Assembly: GCA_003248075.1 (NCBI GenBank)
Contig: QJYK01000128.1
Span: 1-64,000 of the forward strand
Origin: Gemmatimonadota bacterium
GTDB lineage: Bacteria > Gemmatimonadota > Gemmatimonadetes > Longimicrobiales > Gaopeijiaceae
Reading direction: 5' to 3'
Length of the DNA: 64,000 bases
Shown here: positions 42,495 to 52,095 of the stretch, in pieces
Numbering within the stretch: position 1 is the stretch's first letter
Layout of the letters: each line of letters starts with the position of its first letter
The notes under the pieces: generated by a model
Databases searched by the model: none
The model's input: the letters and a program-made list of their open reading frames with translations, nothing else
Told to the model about the DNA's origin: nothing
Made by a program: the position numbers and the translations under genes

Positions 42495-44933
42495 ATGGAC
42501 ACATTGCTCACCGACGTGCGTTTCGGCGCGCGGATGCTCCTGAAGACTCCCGGCCTCTCCCTCGTGGCTGTCCTCACGATCGCTCTGGGCGTGGGCTTGA
42601 CCACCCATGCCTACAGCGCCGTGGACGGCACCGTCCTGCGCGGGCTTCCGGTGCCGGAACAGGACCGCCTGATGTACGTGAGTGAAAGCATCGAGCGATT
42701 GGGCGTCAGCGGGAACTCCGTTCCGCTCGCCGACCTTTCCGATCTCCGCGAGGCCCGCACTCCCTTCGACGGGCTGGCGGCCTTCCTCCAGCGCACCGCC
42801 AACCTCGCCGGCGACGAAGCGCCGCCGGAGCGGGTCGTGGTTGCTCAGGTGTCCGCCAACGCGCTCTCCCTCGTCGGGGTGCCGCCGCTCCTGGGACGCA
42901 TCTTCGAGGACGGAGAGGACCGGCCGGAGGCCCCCGCGCGCATCGTGCTCTCCTACCGGCTCTGGCAGAACCGCTTCGCGGGAGATCCGGCCATCGTGGG
43001 GAAGACGATCCGGGTCGACTCCGAGGCGACCGAGGTCGTCGGCGTGATGCCCGACGGGTTCCATTTCCCGTTCGCCGAGTCGGCGTGGATGCCCCTGCGT
43101 CTGGACCGCGACCCACCTGTACGCCGGTCGAACTTCGTCGATGTCTTCGCCCGCCTCGCACCGGGTGTCGGTGTCGACGCGGCCACCGCGGCGCTCGACG
43201 CCGTCGCGTTGGACCTCGAGCGCATACACCCCGAGGACAACGAGAGCGTCCGCTTCGAGGTTCGACCGTTCGCGGAGCGGTACATGCCGCCACAGATCAC
43301 GGCGGTGATGATCCTCATGCTGGCGGCGACGTTCGGCGTCCTCCTCATCGCATGTGCGAACGTGGCCAACCTCCTTCTCGCTCGTGCGTCGATCCGGGGC
43401 CGGGAGGTTGCGATCCGGACCGCTCTCGGCGCGAGCCGGCTCCGGGTGATTCGACAGCTGCTCGCCGAGTCGTCGGTGATCGCGGTTCTCGGCGGCGTGC
43501 TGGGCATCGGCCTCGCTGCCGTCGGCCTCCGCTTCTTCAACGCCGCCATCCTCGATATCGAGAAGCCGTACTGGATCGACCCGCGTCTCGACCTGCCCGC
43601 CCTCCTGTTCGCGCTCGGGGTCACGCTGGTGGCCAGTCTTGCCGCGGGCACGCTCCCGGCGCTGCGGGCTTCGGGAGGCGGCGTGGATTCGGCGCTTCGT
43701 GACGAGGCGCGGGGTTCGTCTTCACGGACCGTAGCCAGGCTCAGCGCGTCGCTGGTCGTGGGGGAGCTCGCGGTTTCGTGTGGCCTCCTGATCGCAGCGG
43801 GCTTCATGATCCAGAGCATCGTCAATCTGAATTCCGTGGACCTGGGCTTCGACCCGGAACCGGTGGTGACGGGCTGGGTGGCCCTTTCGGACAAGGACTA
43901 CCCGACGGCTCAGGATCGACGTGCCTTCTTCGAGGCCCTCGAGGATCGCCTCGAAGCGGAGCCGGGGGCGACCTCGGCGGCTCTCACTACCTCTTTGCCG
44001 GCGCTCGGCGGCTCGCAGTGGCGGGTTACCGTCGAGGGCCGCGCGTATCCAGCGGACCGCGACGTGCCGGTGACGTTCGGCTCCGTGGTCACGCGTGGGT
44101 TCTTCGAGACCATGGGAGTCGCCCTGACTCGCGGGCGTGACTTCACCCCGGCGGAGGTCTGGGACGCGACCGAGCCGGTGGCGATCGTCAACGAGAGCTT
44201 TGCCCGTCGCATCGTGGGTGATGCGGACCCGATCGGCGCGCGCGTTCGGATCGGGCTCGTGACGTCATCGCTCCCCTGGATGCGGATCGTGGGAGTCGTG
44301 CCCGACCTCCACGTCGGCGGTGGGGTGGGCGGCATCGGTGACGATCGGCTCCCACCGCAGTACCTCTACGTCACGCCGGCAGTGCTCGACCGATCCTACT
44401 TCGCCGCGGCCGTGCGCACGTCCGGTCCTCCAGCCGCTCTGGCCCCCAGGCTGCGTGGCATCGTGGGCGAGCTCGACCCGGACCTGCCGGTATCCGACGT
44501 CGCCACGATGCCTGAGGCGATCTCGGCTTCGACCTGGTCCTACGGACTGTTCGGGTCGCTGTTCACGATCTTCGGTGTGGCGGCACTGTTCATGGCGACC
44601 GTCGGCCTGTACGGAGTCATGGCTTTCTCGGTGGCGCAGCGACGTCAGGAGATGGGCGTCCGCATGGCATTGGGAGCCGCCCCCGGCCAGATCATGCGCA
44701 TGGTTCTCCGCAGGGGAACCGGCCAGCTCGCCATGGGCGCAGGGATCGGGATCGGCCTGGGGGTCCTACTGGGCAAGCCGTTGACCTTCGTGACCTACGG
44801 GGTCCGCCTCACCGACCCGCTCCTGTACATCATCATCGTCTGCACGCTGTGCGCCGCAGGCGTATTGGCGTGCCTGGTTCCCGCCCGGTCCGCGACCCGG
44901 GCCGATCCGGTGTCGGCGATGCGTCCCCAATAG
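42495..44933 (+). CDS. ADOP-type ABC transporter permease (second copy in window)
   Basis: An 812-residue permease with the duplicated MacB/FtsX layout. It starts directly with MDTLLTDVRFGARMLLKTPG, so it lacks the 80-residue N-terminal extension of the 2310-5030 paralogue. The first periplasmic domain is followed by an FtsX block (LIACANVANLLLARASIRGR) at about 280-400. The second is followed by the terminal block (MAFSVAQRRQEMGVRMALGA). No PadR gene or ATPase gene adjoins it. Substrate unknown. Confidence 0.92.
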   Translation: MDTLLTDVRFGARMLLKTPGLSLVAVLTIALGVGLTTHAYSAVDGTVLRGLPVPEQDRLMYVSESIERLGVSGNSVPLADLSDLREARTPFDGLAAFLQRTANLAGDEAPPERVVVAQVSANALSLVGVPPLLGRIFEDGEDRPEAPARIVLSYRLWQNRFAGDPAIVGKTIRVDSEATEVVGVMPDGFHFPFAESAWMPLRLDRDPPVRRSNFVDVFARLAPGVGVDAATAALDAVALDLERIHPEDNESVRFEVRPFAERYMPPQITAVMILMLAATFGVLLIACANVANLLLARASIRGREVAIRTALGASRLRVIRQLLAESSVIAVLGGVLGIGLAAVGLRFFNAAILDIEKPYWIDPRLDLPALLFALGVTLVASLAAGTLPALRASGGGVDSALRDEARGSSSRTVARLSASLVVGELAVSCGLLIAAGFMIQSIVNLNSVDLGFDPEPVVTGWVALSDKDYPTAQDRRAFFEALEDRLEAEPGATSAALTTSLPALGGSQWRVTVEGRAYPADRDVPVTFGSVVTRGFFETMGVALTRGRDFTPAEVWDATEPVAIVNESFARRIVGDADPIGARVRIGLVTSSLPWMRIVGVVPDLHVGGGVGGIGDDRLPPQYLYVTPAVLDRSYFAAAVRTSGPPAALAPRLRGIVGELDPDLPVSDVATMPEAISASTWSYGLFGSLFTIFGVAALFMATVGLYGVMAFSVAQRRQEMGVRMALGAAPGQIMRMVLRRGTGQLAMGAGIGIGLGVLLGKPLTFVTYGVRLTDPLLYIIIVCTLCAAGVLACLVPARSATRADPVSAMRPQ

Positions 44934-44952
44934 CTGGGGGAAGCAGCGACCG

Positions 44953-45606
44953 TCAGGGGTAGAGGCGCTCCGTGCGCCATCCGTCGCCTTCACGTCGGAA
45001 GACGAGGCGGTCGTGGAGGCGGTCCGCACGGCCCTGCCAGAACTCGATGCGCTCGGGTCGGAGCCGGTAACCGCCCCAGAAGGGGGGCAGCGGCACCTCG
45101 TCTCCCGGAAAGCGCGCCTCCGCATCACGCACCCGGTCCTCGAGCTCGCCACGGGACCGGAGGGGACGACTCTGATCCGATGCCCACGCCCCGATCCTGC
45201 TGCCTCGGGGCCGCGTCGCGAAGTAGGCCGAGCTCTCGTCCTCGCTCAGGCGGGTCACCGACCCCTCCACGCGAACCTGGCGCTCCAGGACTCCCCAGTG
45301 GATGCACAGCGCCGCACGCGGGTTGGCGTCCAGGTCGGCGGCCTTGCGGCTTCCGTAGTTCGTGTAGAACGCGAAGCCCCGCTCGTCGAACCGCTTCAGG
45401 AGCACCATGCGCACGGACGGCGCACCGTTGGCGTCGGCGGTCGCGAGCGCCATCGCGTCCGGCATGAAGATCCCCGACTCCTGCGCCGCCTCGTACCACT
45501 CTCCGAACAGCTCGATGGGATCGCGGTCTTCGGTTGCTTCGGTGAGCCCTACGAAGACGCCCTTCCCGAGGGTGACGGCGGTCCGGATCGACGACTTCAG
45601 GGACAT
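44953..45606 (-). CDS. pdxH: Pyridoxine/pyridoxamine 5'-phosphate oxidase
   Basis: Final step of PLP synthesis: FMN-dependent oxidation of PNP/PMP. 217 residues from ATG 45606 (the track ORF is far too long). Signature segments: APSVRMVLLKRFDERGFAFY, YGSRKAADLDANPRAALC, RQVRVEGSVTRLSEDES, and the C-terminal FMN-oxidase box WGGYRLRPERIEFWQGRADRLHDR. Length and motifs are standard. The product would supply PLP to the window's PLP enzymes, though no operon links them. Confidence 0.96.
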   Translation of the reverse strand: MSLKSSIRTAVTLGKGVFVGLTEATEDRDPIELFGEWYEAAQESGIFMPDAMALATADANGAPSVRMVLLKRFDERGFAFYTNYGSRKAADLDANPRAALCIHWGVLERQVRVEGSVTRLSEDESSAYFATRPRGSRIGAWASDQSRPLRSRGELEDRVRDAEARFPGDEVPLPPFWGGYRLRPERIEFWQGRADRLHDRLVFRREGDGWRTERLYP

Positions 45607-45726
45607 AGCGGCTCCATGGGGTGTGCTCGTCCAGGTCCGAAAGATGCGCGGCCCGTCTCCGGCGGCAACGGCCTCGGCGAGGCCCGGGGGGCTTGAATCG
45701 AGCCGTGCGACCCGCGATGTTGATCC

Positions 45727-45755
45727 ATAACCCCTCCCCCCTGGGGGGGGATAAC
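45727..45755. promoter_or_regulatory. Candidate CsoR operator (C-tract/G-tract pseudo-palindrome)
   Basis: CCCCTCCCCCC immediately followed by TGGGGGGGG, flanked by ATAA on both sides, 14 bp before the csoR ATG. CsoR repressors recognise pseudo-palindromic G/C tracts flanked by A/T bases. The position at the start of the operon fits autoregulated copper derepression. Confidence 0.6.
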
Positions 45756-45768
45756 ACCGGGAGGATCG

Positions 45769-46047
45769 ATGGTCGATGAGCGCACGGCCGACATCGTGCG
45801 TCGCCTCAAGAGCGTGGAGGGCCACGTGCGCGGCGTCACCCGCATGGTGGATGAGGGAGCGTACTGCGTCGAGGTCGTCAACCAGATCGTCGCGGTGCAG
45901 CGCGCCCTGAAGAAGATCAGCGCGCTCGTCCTGGATCGGCACCTGCATACCTGCGTCACACACGCCATCCAGGGCGACGACGCTGTGGCGAAGGACCGGG
46001 TGCTCCAGGAGCTGATGGGTGTCTTCGAGGCCACCGGGAAGGCTTGA
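45769..46047 (+). CDS. csoR: CsoR-type copper-sensing repressor
   Basis: 92 residues, all-helical DUF156/CsoR fold. The Cu(I) ligands are at Cys33 (AYCVEVVNQ), His58 and Cys62 (RHLHTC). The spacing equals the C-H-C triad of CsoR (Mycobacterium C36-H61-C65), separating it from nickel (RcnR) or formaldehyde (FrmR) sensors. RRLKSVEGHVRGVTRMV is the DNA-contact helix region. GGGAGG lies 4 bp before the ATG. It represses the csoR-copZ-copA operon when copper is low. Confidence 0.92.
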   Translation: MVDERTADIVRRLKSVEGHVRGVTRMVDEGAYCVEVVNQIVAVQRALKKISALVLDRHLHTCVTHAIQGDDAVAKDRVLQELMGVFEATGKA

Positions 46048-46062
46048 ACCGAGGAGAGTGTC

Positions 46063-46272
46063 ATGGAAACCAGGACGGTGACGGTGCCCAGCATCTCGTG
46101 CGGTCACTGTGTGATGACCATCGAGCGGGAGGTGGGCGAGATCCCCGGGGTGAGCGCGGTGCGGGGCCGCCAGGATACCCGGCAGGTGACGATCACGTGG
46201 GATCCCGACGCGACGGACTGGGTGGTGATCGAGTCGGTCATGAGCGACATCCACTACCCGCCCGCAGCGTAG
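46063..46272 (+). CDS. copZ: Copper chaperone CopZ-like (HMA domain)
   Basis: A 69-residue single heavy-metal-associated domain. The metal loop is [15 protein letters not shown] (CxxC). ferredoxin-like strands TRTVTVPS and RQVTITWDP and a C-terminal helix follow. It delivers Cu(I) to the N-terminal HMA domains of CopA. It lies 15 bp after csoR and 31 bp before copA. Confidence 0.92.
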   Translation: METRTVTVPSISCGHCVMTIEREVGEIPGVSAVRGRQDTRQVTITWDPDATDWVVIESVMSDIHYPPAA

Positions 46273-46303
46273 GCGACCCTTCACCCGAAGCGATTCCGAG
46301 CAG

Positions 46304-48847
46304 ATGGACGGCGAGCGAGACGTCGCGATCCCCGCGAAGCGGCCCGAGGGCTCGGAAGGCGAGCGCGAGGTCACGATCCCCATCCAGGGGATGACCTGCG
46401 CCAACTGCGCCGCGACGATCGAGCGCGTGCTGCGCCGGACCGAGGGCGTCTCCCAGGCTTCCGTCAACTACGCGACCGAGCGCGCCACCGTGCGCTTCGA
46501 CGGAGGTCGTGTGGACGAACCCACGCTGGCGGCGCGCGTCCGGGAAGCGGGCTACGGCGTGGCGAGTCAGCGTTTCGACGTTCCGGTGACGGGCATGACC
46601 TGCGCCAACTGCGCCGTGACCGTCGAGCGCGCGATCCGCCGCAAGGTGCCCGGTGTGCTCTCCGTCGAGGCGAGCTACGCCGGAGAAACGGCCGTCGTGG
46701 AGGCGCTGCCGGGTGTGGTCGTCTGGGAGGATCTCGTGCGCGCCATCGAGGGGGCCGGGTACGGTGTGCTAGAGGTCGCCCCCACGGAGCGCCTCGAGGA
46801 CGTCGAGGCGGAGGCGCGCACCCGGGAGATCCGGGACCAGACCCGGAAATTCGCCCTGGGCGTGGCCTTCGCGGGTCCACTGTTCGCGCTGTCCATGGCG
46901 CGCGACCTCGCGCTTCTGGGAGCCTGGGCCCACGCGCCCTGGGTAAACTGGCTGATGCTCACCCTGGCCACGCCGGTCCAGCTGTGGGTGGGCTGGGACT
47001 ACTACCGCGGCGGGTGGAACGCGCTCCGCAACGGCTCCGCGAATATGGACGTGCTCGTCGCGATGGGGTCGTCGGTGGCGTACGTCTACTCCGTTGTGGT
47101 GACGGTCGCGCTCACGCTTGGCGGAGGGGGGTTGGGCGAGCACGTGTACTTCGAGACGGCGGCGCTGATCATCGTGCTGATCAAGCTGGGCAAGCTCCTC
47201 GAGGTCCGTGCAAAGGGGGAGACGGGGGAGGCGATCCGCACGCTCATGGGGCTGCGTCCACGAACCGCCCGCGTGGTGCGTGAGGGCGTCGAGGTCGACG
47301 TGCCGCTGGAGCACGTCGTGCCCGGAGACCTGGTGATCGTGCGTCCGGGCGAGAGCATCCCCGTGGACGGCCAGGTCATCGACGGATACTCGGCGGTGGA
47401 CGAGAGCCTGCTCACCGGTGAGAGCATGCCGGTCGAGAAGGGACCGGGCGACTCCCTGGTGGGGGCCACCGTCAACCGCGAGGGCTCGCTCCGCTTCCGA
47501 GCCACGAAGGTCGGCGCCGAAACCGCCCTGGCGCAGATCATCCGCATGGTCCAGCAGGCACAGGGGAGCCGTGCCCCCATCCAGCGACTGGCGGACCGGA
47601 TCGCCGCATGGTTCGTCCCGGCGGTCATCGGGATCGCGCTGGCGACGTTCCTGATCTGGTGGCTCCTCGTGGGTGCAGGCTTCACGGCCGCGCTGATCCG
47701 CCTGGTCGCGGTCCTGGTGATCGCTTGCCCGTGTGCCCTCGGTCTCGCGACGCCGACGGCGGTCATGGTCGGCACCGGCCGCGGCGCGGGTCTGGGGATC
47801 CTGTTCCGGAGCTCGGCGGCCCTCGAGACCGCGCACCGGCTCGACGCAATCGTTCTGGACAAGACCGGGACCATCACGCGGGGCGAGCCGACTGTGCTCG
47901 AGGTCGAGGTTGCCGACCCCGCGGGATCGGCGGAGGAGTTGATCCGTCTCGCCGCCTCGGCGGAGCGTCGCAGCGAGCATCCCGTGGGTGCGGCGGTGCT
48001 GCGGGAGGCGGCGCGGCGAGGTATCGCTACGAGCGACCCCGAGTCCTTCAGGGCGGAGCCGGGGCGGGGGGTGGCGGCGCGGGTGGCCGGCAGGGAGATC
48101 CTGGTGGGGACCCGGACGTTGATGGAGGATCGAGGCGTCGAGACGACTGGCCTCGAGAACACGTCGTCACGGTACGAGCGCGCGGCGACCACGACGCTGT
48201 GGGTCGCGGTCGATGGACGGGTCATGGGGCTCCTGGGGGTCGCCGACGCGGTAAAGGAGGGATCGCCGGAGGCGGTGTCGGAGCTGCGATCCCTGGGTCT
48301 GGACGTCGTGATGCTCACCGGGGACAACGAGGCCACCGCGAGGGCCATCGGTGCGGAGGTGGGGATCGAGGACGTGCGGGCCGACGTGCTTCCCGACCGC
48401 AAGGCGGACGTGGTCACGGCCCTGCGTGCCTCCGGCGCAAGGGTCGCCATGGTCGGAGATGGCATCAACGACGCACCCGCCCTTGCCAGCGCCGACGTCG
48501 GCATCGCCATCGGGACCGGCGCCGACGTCGCCATGGAGGCGGCCGACGTCACCTTGATGCGCGGCGACCTGCGCTCGGTCCCGCAGGCGCTGGCCCTGTC
48601 CTCGGCCACGATGAGGACGATCAAACAGAACCTGTTCTGGGCCTTCTTCTACAACGTCGTCCTCATTCCCGTGGCCGCGGGTGCGCTGTATCCTGTGACA
48701 GGGCTTCCGATGATGCTGCGCTCGCTGCATCCGGTGCTCGCCGCGATGGCGATGGCGTTCAGCTCGGTGAGCGTGGTCGGGAACAGCCTGCGTCTCCGGT
48801 CGGCCCGGATCCCTGGCCTGGAAACCCGGGGCCCGGACGGCCCGTAG
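46304..48847 (+). CDS. copA: Copper-exporting P1B-type ATPase CopA
   Basis: An 847-residue Cu(I) efflux pump. Two HMA domains ([12 protein letters not shown] near 28 and [12 protein letters not shown] near 99). An A-domain with [12 protein letters not shown]. The CPC metal-transport motif [15 protein letters not shown] in the sixth transmembrane helix. The phosphorylation site [12 protein letters not shown]. The SEHPVGAA nucleotide motif and [20 protein letters not shown] hinge. The terminal helices carry the YN and [12 protein letters not shown] copper-site residues typical of P1B-1 pumps. Ends the csoR-copZ-copA operon. Confidence 0.96.
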   Translation: MDGERDVAIPAKRPEGSEGEREVTIPIQGMTCANCAATIERVLRRTEGVSQASVNYATERATVRFDGGRVDEPTLAARVREAGYGVASQRFDVPVTGMTCANCAVTVERAIRRKVPGVLSVEASYAGETAVVEALPGVVVWEDLVRAIEGAGYGVLEVAPTERLEDVEAEARTREIRDQTRKFALGVAFAGPLFALSMARDLALLGAWAHAPWVNWLMLTLATPVQLWVGWDYYRGGWNALRNGSANMDVLVAMGSSVAYVYSVVVTVALTLGGGGLGEHVYFETAALIIVLIKLGKLLEVRAKGETGEAIRTLMGLRPRTARVVREGVEVDVPLEHVVPGDLVIVRPGESIPVDGQVIDGYSAVDESLLTGESMPVEKGPGDSLVGATVNREGSLRFRATKVGAETALAQIIRMVQQAQGSRAPIQRLADRIAAWFVPAVIGIALATFLIWWLLVGAGFTAALIRLVAVLVIACPCALGLATPTAVMVGTGRGAGLGILFRSSAALETAHRLDAIVLDKTGTITRGEPTVLEVEVADPAGSAEELIRLAASAERRSEHPVGAAVLREAARRGIATSDPESFRAEPGRGVAARVAGREILVGTRTLMEDRGVETTGLENTSSRYERAATTTLWVAVDGRVMGLLGVADAVKEGSPEAVSELRSLGLDVVMLTGDNEATARAIGAEVGIEDVRADVLPDRKADVVTALRASGARVAMVGDGINDAPALASADVGIAIGTGADVAMEAADVTLMRGDLRSVPQALALSSATMRTIKQNLFWAFFYNVVLIPVAAGALYPVTGLPMMLRSLHPVLAAMAMAFSSVSVVGNSLRLRSARIPGLETRGPDGP

Positions 48848-48896
48848 AGGGGAGAGCTCCCGGAGACACCGGGATCCACGAAACCAAGGGGTTCGC

Positions 48897-48959
48897 GTGA
48901 TCACGATCTTGAAGCGCCTGGTTCGACTCGTCCTGAGCTGGATCCTCGGTAAGATCTGA
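48897..48959 (+). CDS. Possible 20-residue membrane-active peptide ORF after copA
   Basis: A GTG-started frame of 20 codons, MITILKRLVRLVLSWILGKI, with a stop just after. The sequence is hydrophobic with three Arg/Lys spaced as on one helix face. No strong Shine-Dalgarno (a G-rich AAGGGG lies 6 bp before). It may be chance, but the position right after copA and the regular amphipathic pattern deserve mention. Low confidence. Confidence 0.25.
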   Translation: MITILKRLVRLVLSWILGKI

Positions 48960-49000
48960 GGTCCCTCGAAAGAGCCGAGAGCGAACCGCCCGGCCTCGCT

Positions 49001-49039
49001 GGGCGTCCCGCGGCGTGACGCCCGAGGAGCCCACTTTTT
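49001..49039 (+). terminator. Weak candidate terminator
   Basis: A 7-bp stem (GGGCGTC/GACGCCC) with the T-run TTTTT some 11 bases later. The gap between stem and T-run makes it doubtful. Confidence 0.3.
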
Positions 49040-49244
49040 CATTCGACGCTTCCGTGACCGTCGCTCGGCGTTCCCTCGGTCGCCCGCGGTCGGAGTGAGC
49101 GTCCGACCGCGCCTCCAATTGAATACGGCCCCGCACCGGATTTCCGCGGCGGGGGTGGCCCCGCAGCCAGGCGGAGGCGATTGTAACCCCCCTCCGCTCC
49201 GCCCGGGGCGGGCGACGCCGAGCCACCGCCGCACCGAGGTCACG

Positions 49245-50951
49245 ATGTTCCCCCGTCTCCGTTACGCCATTCGCGTCATCCTCCTCGCCGGAATCGCCAC
49301 GCAGGTCGCGTGCGCGGGCGAGCCGCCTCAACCGGCGGACCTGGTGCTCCTCGGCGGCAACGTCGTCACGGCCGACGATGCGGTACCCGACGGTCAGGCG
49401 TTGGCGGCTCGCGACGGGCGCATCGTCGCCGTGGGCCCGGACGCCGAGATCCGCCGGTATGTGGGGGACGGGACGCGCGTGGTGGAGCTCGAGGGTCGGA
49501 CCGCCATCCCGGGCTTCATCGAGGGACACGGGCACTACACGGGTGTCGGGAGATCCACGCTCCAGCTCGACCTCATGGACGTGGCGAACTGGGACGAGGT
49601 GGTGCAGATGGTGGCGGCCGCAGTGGCCGAGGCCCAGCCGGGCGAGCTCATCACGGGGAGGGGCTGGCACCAGGAGAAGTGGGACCGACGGCCCGAGCCG
49701 AACGTCGACGGGCTTCCCTTCCACCAGAGCCTGTCGGCCGTATCTCCGGACAACCCGGTCATCCTGACCCACGCCAGCGGTCATGCGACCTACGCGAACG
49801 CCAAGGCCATGGAGCTGTCCCGGATCAGCCCCGCGACGCAGGACCCCGCCGGCGGAGAGATCGTGCGCGACGCGTCGGGCAATCCCATCGGAGCGTTCCG
49901 TGAGACCGCATCCGGGCTTCTGGGGCCGGCCCAGCGGGCGGCGACGCCCGTGGATCCCCGTCGCGTCGTGTTGCTCGCCCAGGAGGAGGCCTTCTCCAAG
50001 GGGATCACCTCGTTCCAGGACGCGGGCTCGGGATTCGCCACGGTCGATCTGCTCAAGGAGATGGTCGACGACGGCAGCCTCAAGATCCGGATGTGGGTCA
50101 TGCTGCGCGTATCCAACGAGGAGCTGGCCGAGAAGATGGACGCGTACCGCATGATCGGGTACGGAGGAGATCGGCTGACGGTCCGGGCGATCAAGCGGTC
50201 GATCGACGGGGCCCTCGGATCCCACGGTGCCTGGCTGCTGGAGCCGTACGACGACCTTCCTTCGAGCACGGGGCTGAACACGACGCCGGTCGACGAGATC
50301 GTCGAGACCGCCCGCCTCGCCGAGGAGCACGGCTTCCAGCTGTGCGTCCATGCCATCGGCGACCGCGCGAACCGCGAGACACTGGACATCTTCGAGCACG
50401 CGTTCCCCGACGCGGCCAGCCTACGGGCCGCGCGCTGGCGGGTCGAGCATGCCCAGCACCTGAACGCGGCCGACATCCCGCGCTTCGGGCAACTCGGGGT
50501 GATCGCCTCGATGCAGGGTGTACACGCGACGTCGGACGGCCCGTGGGTCGAGCCGAAGCTGGGCGCGGGCCGGGCCGAGGAGGGCGCCTATGTCTGGCAG
50601 AAGCTCATGACGAGCGGTGCCCTGATCATGAACGGGACGGACGCTCCGGTGGAGGACGTCGACCCGCTCGCGAGCTGGTACGCCTCGGTGTCGCGCATGA
50701 TGTCGAACGGAGAACGCTTCTATCCTGCGCAGCGCATGAGCCGGATGGAGGCATTGCGCGCCTATACCACCAACGCCGCCTATGGCGCTTTCGAAGAGGA
50801 GCTGAAGGGCACGCTGACCCCCGGGAAGCTCGCCGATGTCACGGTCCTGTCGCAGGACATCATGACCATCCCGGAGGAGCGCATTCCGGACACGCGCGTC
50901 GAGATGACGATCGTCGGCGGGGAGATCGTGTACGAGGCCGGAGGTAACTGA
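49245..50951 (+). CDS. YtcJ-like amidohydrolase, exported
   Basis: A 568-residue amidohydrolase-superfamily enzyme. The ATG at 49245 follows GAGG by 5 bp. A short signal peptide (about 1-22) ends VACAGE, possibly a lipobox. The metal motif GFIEGHGHYTG is the HxH ligand pair; LCVHAIGDRANRETLDIFEH and RVEHAQHL supply later His. NGTDAPVEDVDPLASW carries the catalytic Asp region. LTPGKLADVTVLSQD is the closing beta-sandwich typical of YtcJ proteins. Substrate unknown (N-acyl amides or similar). Followed by a DinB-like gene 1 bp later. Confidence 0.9.
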   Translation: MFPRLRYAIRVILLAGIATQVACAGEPPQPADLVLLGGNVVTADDAVPDGQALAARDGRIVAVGPDAEIRRYVGDGTRVVELEGRTAIPGFIEGHGHYTGVGRSTLQLDLMDVANWDEVVQMVAAAVAEAQPGELITGRGWHQEKWDRRPEPNVDGLPFHQSLSAVSPDNPVILTHASGHATYANAKAMELSRISPATQDPAGGEIVRDASGNPIGAFRETASGLLGPAQRAATPVDPRRVVLLAQEEAFSKGITSFQDAGSGFATVDLLKEMVDDGSLKIRMWVMLRVSNEELAEKMDAYRMIGYGGDRLTVRAIKRSIDGALGSHGAWLLEPYDDLPSSTGLNTTPVDEIVETARLAEEHGFQLCVHAIGDRANRETLDIFEHAFPDAASLRAARWRVEHAQHLNAADIPRFGQLGVIASMQGVHATSDGPWVEPKLGAGRAEEGAYVWQKLMTSGALIMNGTDAPVEDVDPLASWYASVSRMMSNGERFYPAQRMSRMEALRAYTTNAAYGAFEEELKGTLTPGKLADVTVLSQDIMTIPEERIPDTRVEMTIVGGEIVYEAGGN

Positions 50952-50952
50952 G

Positions 50953-51474
50953 GTGTCGACACCGACGACGATCCTCGAAGAGGCTCTCGAGGCCTGGACC
51001 TATGCCCGCGAGGGCTTGATCGCGGAGCTGGAGGGAATCCCGGACGCTCGATGGGACGAGCGGCCGCATCCACACTCTCGCAGCGTGGCGGAATTGGCGA
51101 GGCATGTGCTGGAATCGGGTCTCATGATGGTGGGCGAGCTGACCGACCCGGACGGCGACTTCCGGCGCGCCAGCCCCGAGGAGATCGTGCGGTCCCACGC
51201 CGGCGCACTGCCCGAGTCCGCGTCTCCGGGGGAGTGGAAGGCGCGGCTGCGCGAACAGCTGGACGAAGGCGTGCGCGCTTTCCGCGACGTCGGCGAGGTG
51301 GCGATGCTCCAGGCGATCCGCCGCTTCGACGGGCTCCCTGGAACCCGTCTGGCCTGGATGCACCACGGGATCGCCCACGAGGAGTACCACCGTGGCCAGG
51401 TCGCGCTCCTGGCCCGCATCATGGGTCTCATCCCGGCGCTCACCCGCTTGATCCACGGCGACGCCGCCGTCTGA
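50953..51474 (+). CDS. DinB-like (YfiT/EgtB-type) metal-binding four-helix protein
   Basis: A 173-residue DinB-superfamily protein. The three His ligands fit RSVAELARHVLESG, then MHHGIAHEEYHRGQVALLAR. Such proteins are thiol-dependent transferases or DNA-damage-induced proteins of unknown role; the mycothiol/bacillithiol branch uses this fold. GTG start 1 bp after the amidohydrolase stop, so it is the second gene of that operon. Confidence 0.82.
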   Translation: MSTPTTILEEALEAWTYAREGLIAELEGIPDARWDERPHPHSRSVAELARHVLESGLMMVGELTDPDGDFRRASPEEIVRSHAGALPESASPGEWKARLREQLDEGVRAFRDVGEVAMLQAIRRFDGLPGTRLAWMHHGIAHEEYHRGQVALLARIMGLIPALTRLIHGDAAV

Positions 51475-51490
51475 AACGACGAGAGGAACC

Positions 51491-52060
51491 ATGGACGCGG
51501 ACGAGGGAGCCGGCGCCGAAGGCGTGCCACCGTTCGGGGGGATGTCGCCGATCTCGGACATCCAGGCGGTCGTCGACAGCGCCAAGGCCAGGGGAGGGCT
51601 CGAGGCCCTCGAGAAGTACATCCGACGACGACTGCCGGAGGCGGAGGAAGCCGAGGTCAGGGAGGCGGCGGAGGTGGCGTTGGAGATCATGGAGTCGGTG
51701 CCGGTGCTTCTCGCGCGGGCGCGGCAGGCGGCGGCGGAGCGACGCATGACGTCTGTGGTTGGGCCCCTCCTGGATCACGCCGAACGGTACTTCCTGCAGC
51801 CCATGGATCTGATCCCCGAGATGACGCAGGGACTCGCAGGGCTGTTGGACGACTGCTACCTGTTCATCCGGATCATCCAGCACCTCGAGAAGGGCCCGGA
51901 GCCGTTCCTGGATTGGGATCTGGTGCACCCCGCCCAGTTTCTGCGCAAGCTGATGGGCGAGGACATCGCGCGCCGCCTGGACCTCATTGCCATGGAAGCG
52001 ATGCAGCAGGTATCCGAGCAGCTCAAGGAGCTCTGGTCCCGCATGTCCCACGACGCCTGA
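51491..52060 (+). CDS. DUF1232-like hypothetical protein
   Basis: 189 residues. The core segment YFLQPMDLIPEMTQGLAGLLDDCYLFIRI resembles the DUF1232/YkvA motif (DLIPD...GLLDD). The N-terminal third is acidic and helical (GLEALEKYIRRRLPEAEEAE). The C-terminal third is an amphipathic helix pair. Function unknown; YkvA-like proteins are small and often membrane-associated, here only weakly hydrophobic. It ends the plus-strand operon before a convergent gene. Confidence 0.6.
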   Translation: MDADEGAGAEGVPPFGGMSPISDIQAVVDSAKARGGLEALEKYIRRRLPEAEEAEVREAAEVALEIMESVPVLLARARQAAAERRMTSVVGPLLDHAERYFLQPMDLIPEMTQGLAGLLDDCYLFIRIIQHLEKGPEPFLDWDLVHPAQFLRKLMGEDIARRLDLIAMEAMQQVSEQLKELWSRMSHDA

Positions 52061-52072
52061 TCCGCCGAGGGT

Positions 52073-52088
52073 GCCGGCCCCGGCCGGC
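52073..52088. terminator. Candidate terminator between convergent genes
   Basis: GCCGGCC and GGCCGGC form a compact palindrome in the 35-bp gap between the DUF1232-like gene and the M14 peptidase. No T-run follows; weak call. Confidence 0.3.
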
Positions 52089-52095
52089 TCGTCGG

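Larger units (their letters stand above)
48848..49244. other. Intergenic region after copA
   Basis: About 400 bases. It contains the 20-codon frame described at 48897, a weak hairpin (GGGCGTC at 49001 and GACGCCC at 49017, followed within 17 bases by TTTTT) and the leader of the amidohydrolase gene. Nothing else stands out. Confidence 0.5.

Noticed and set aside
46769-48624. Long minus-strand ORFs opposite copA
   Set aside because: Shadows of copA; no motifs.
48759-50399. 546-residue minus-strand ORF
   Set aside because: Antisense to copA end and the amidohydrolase.
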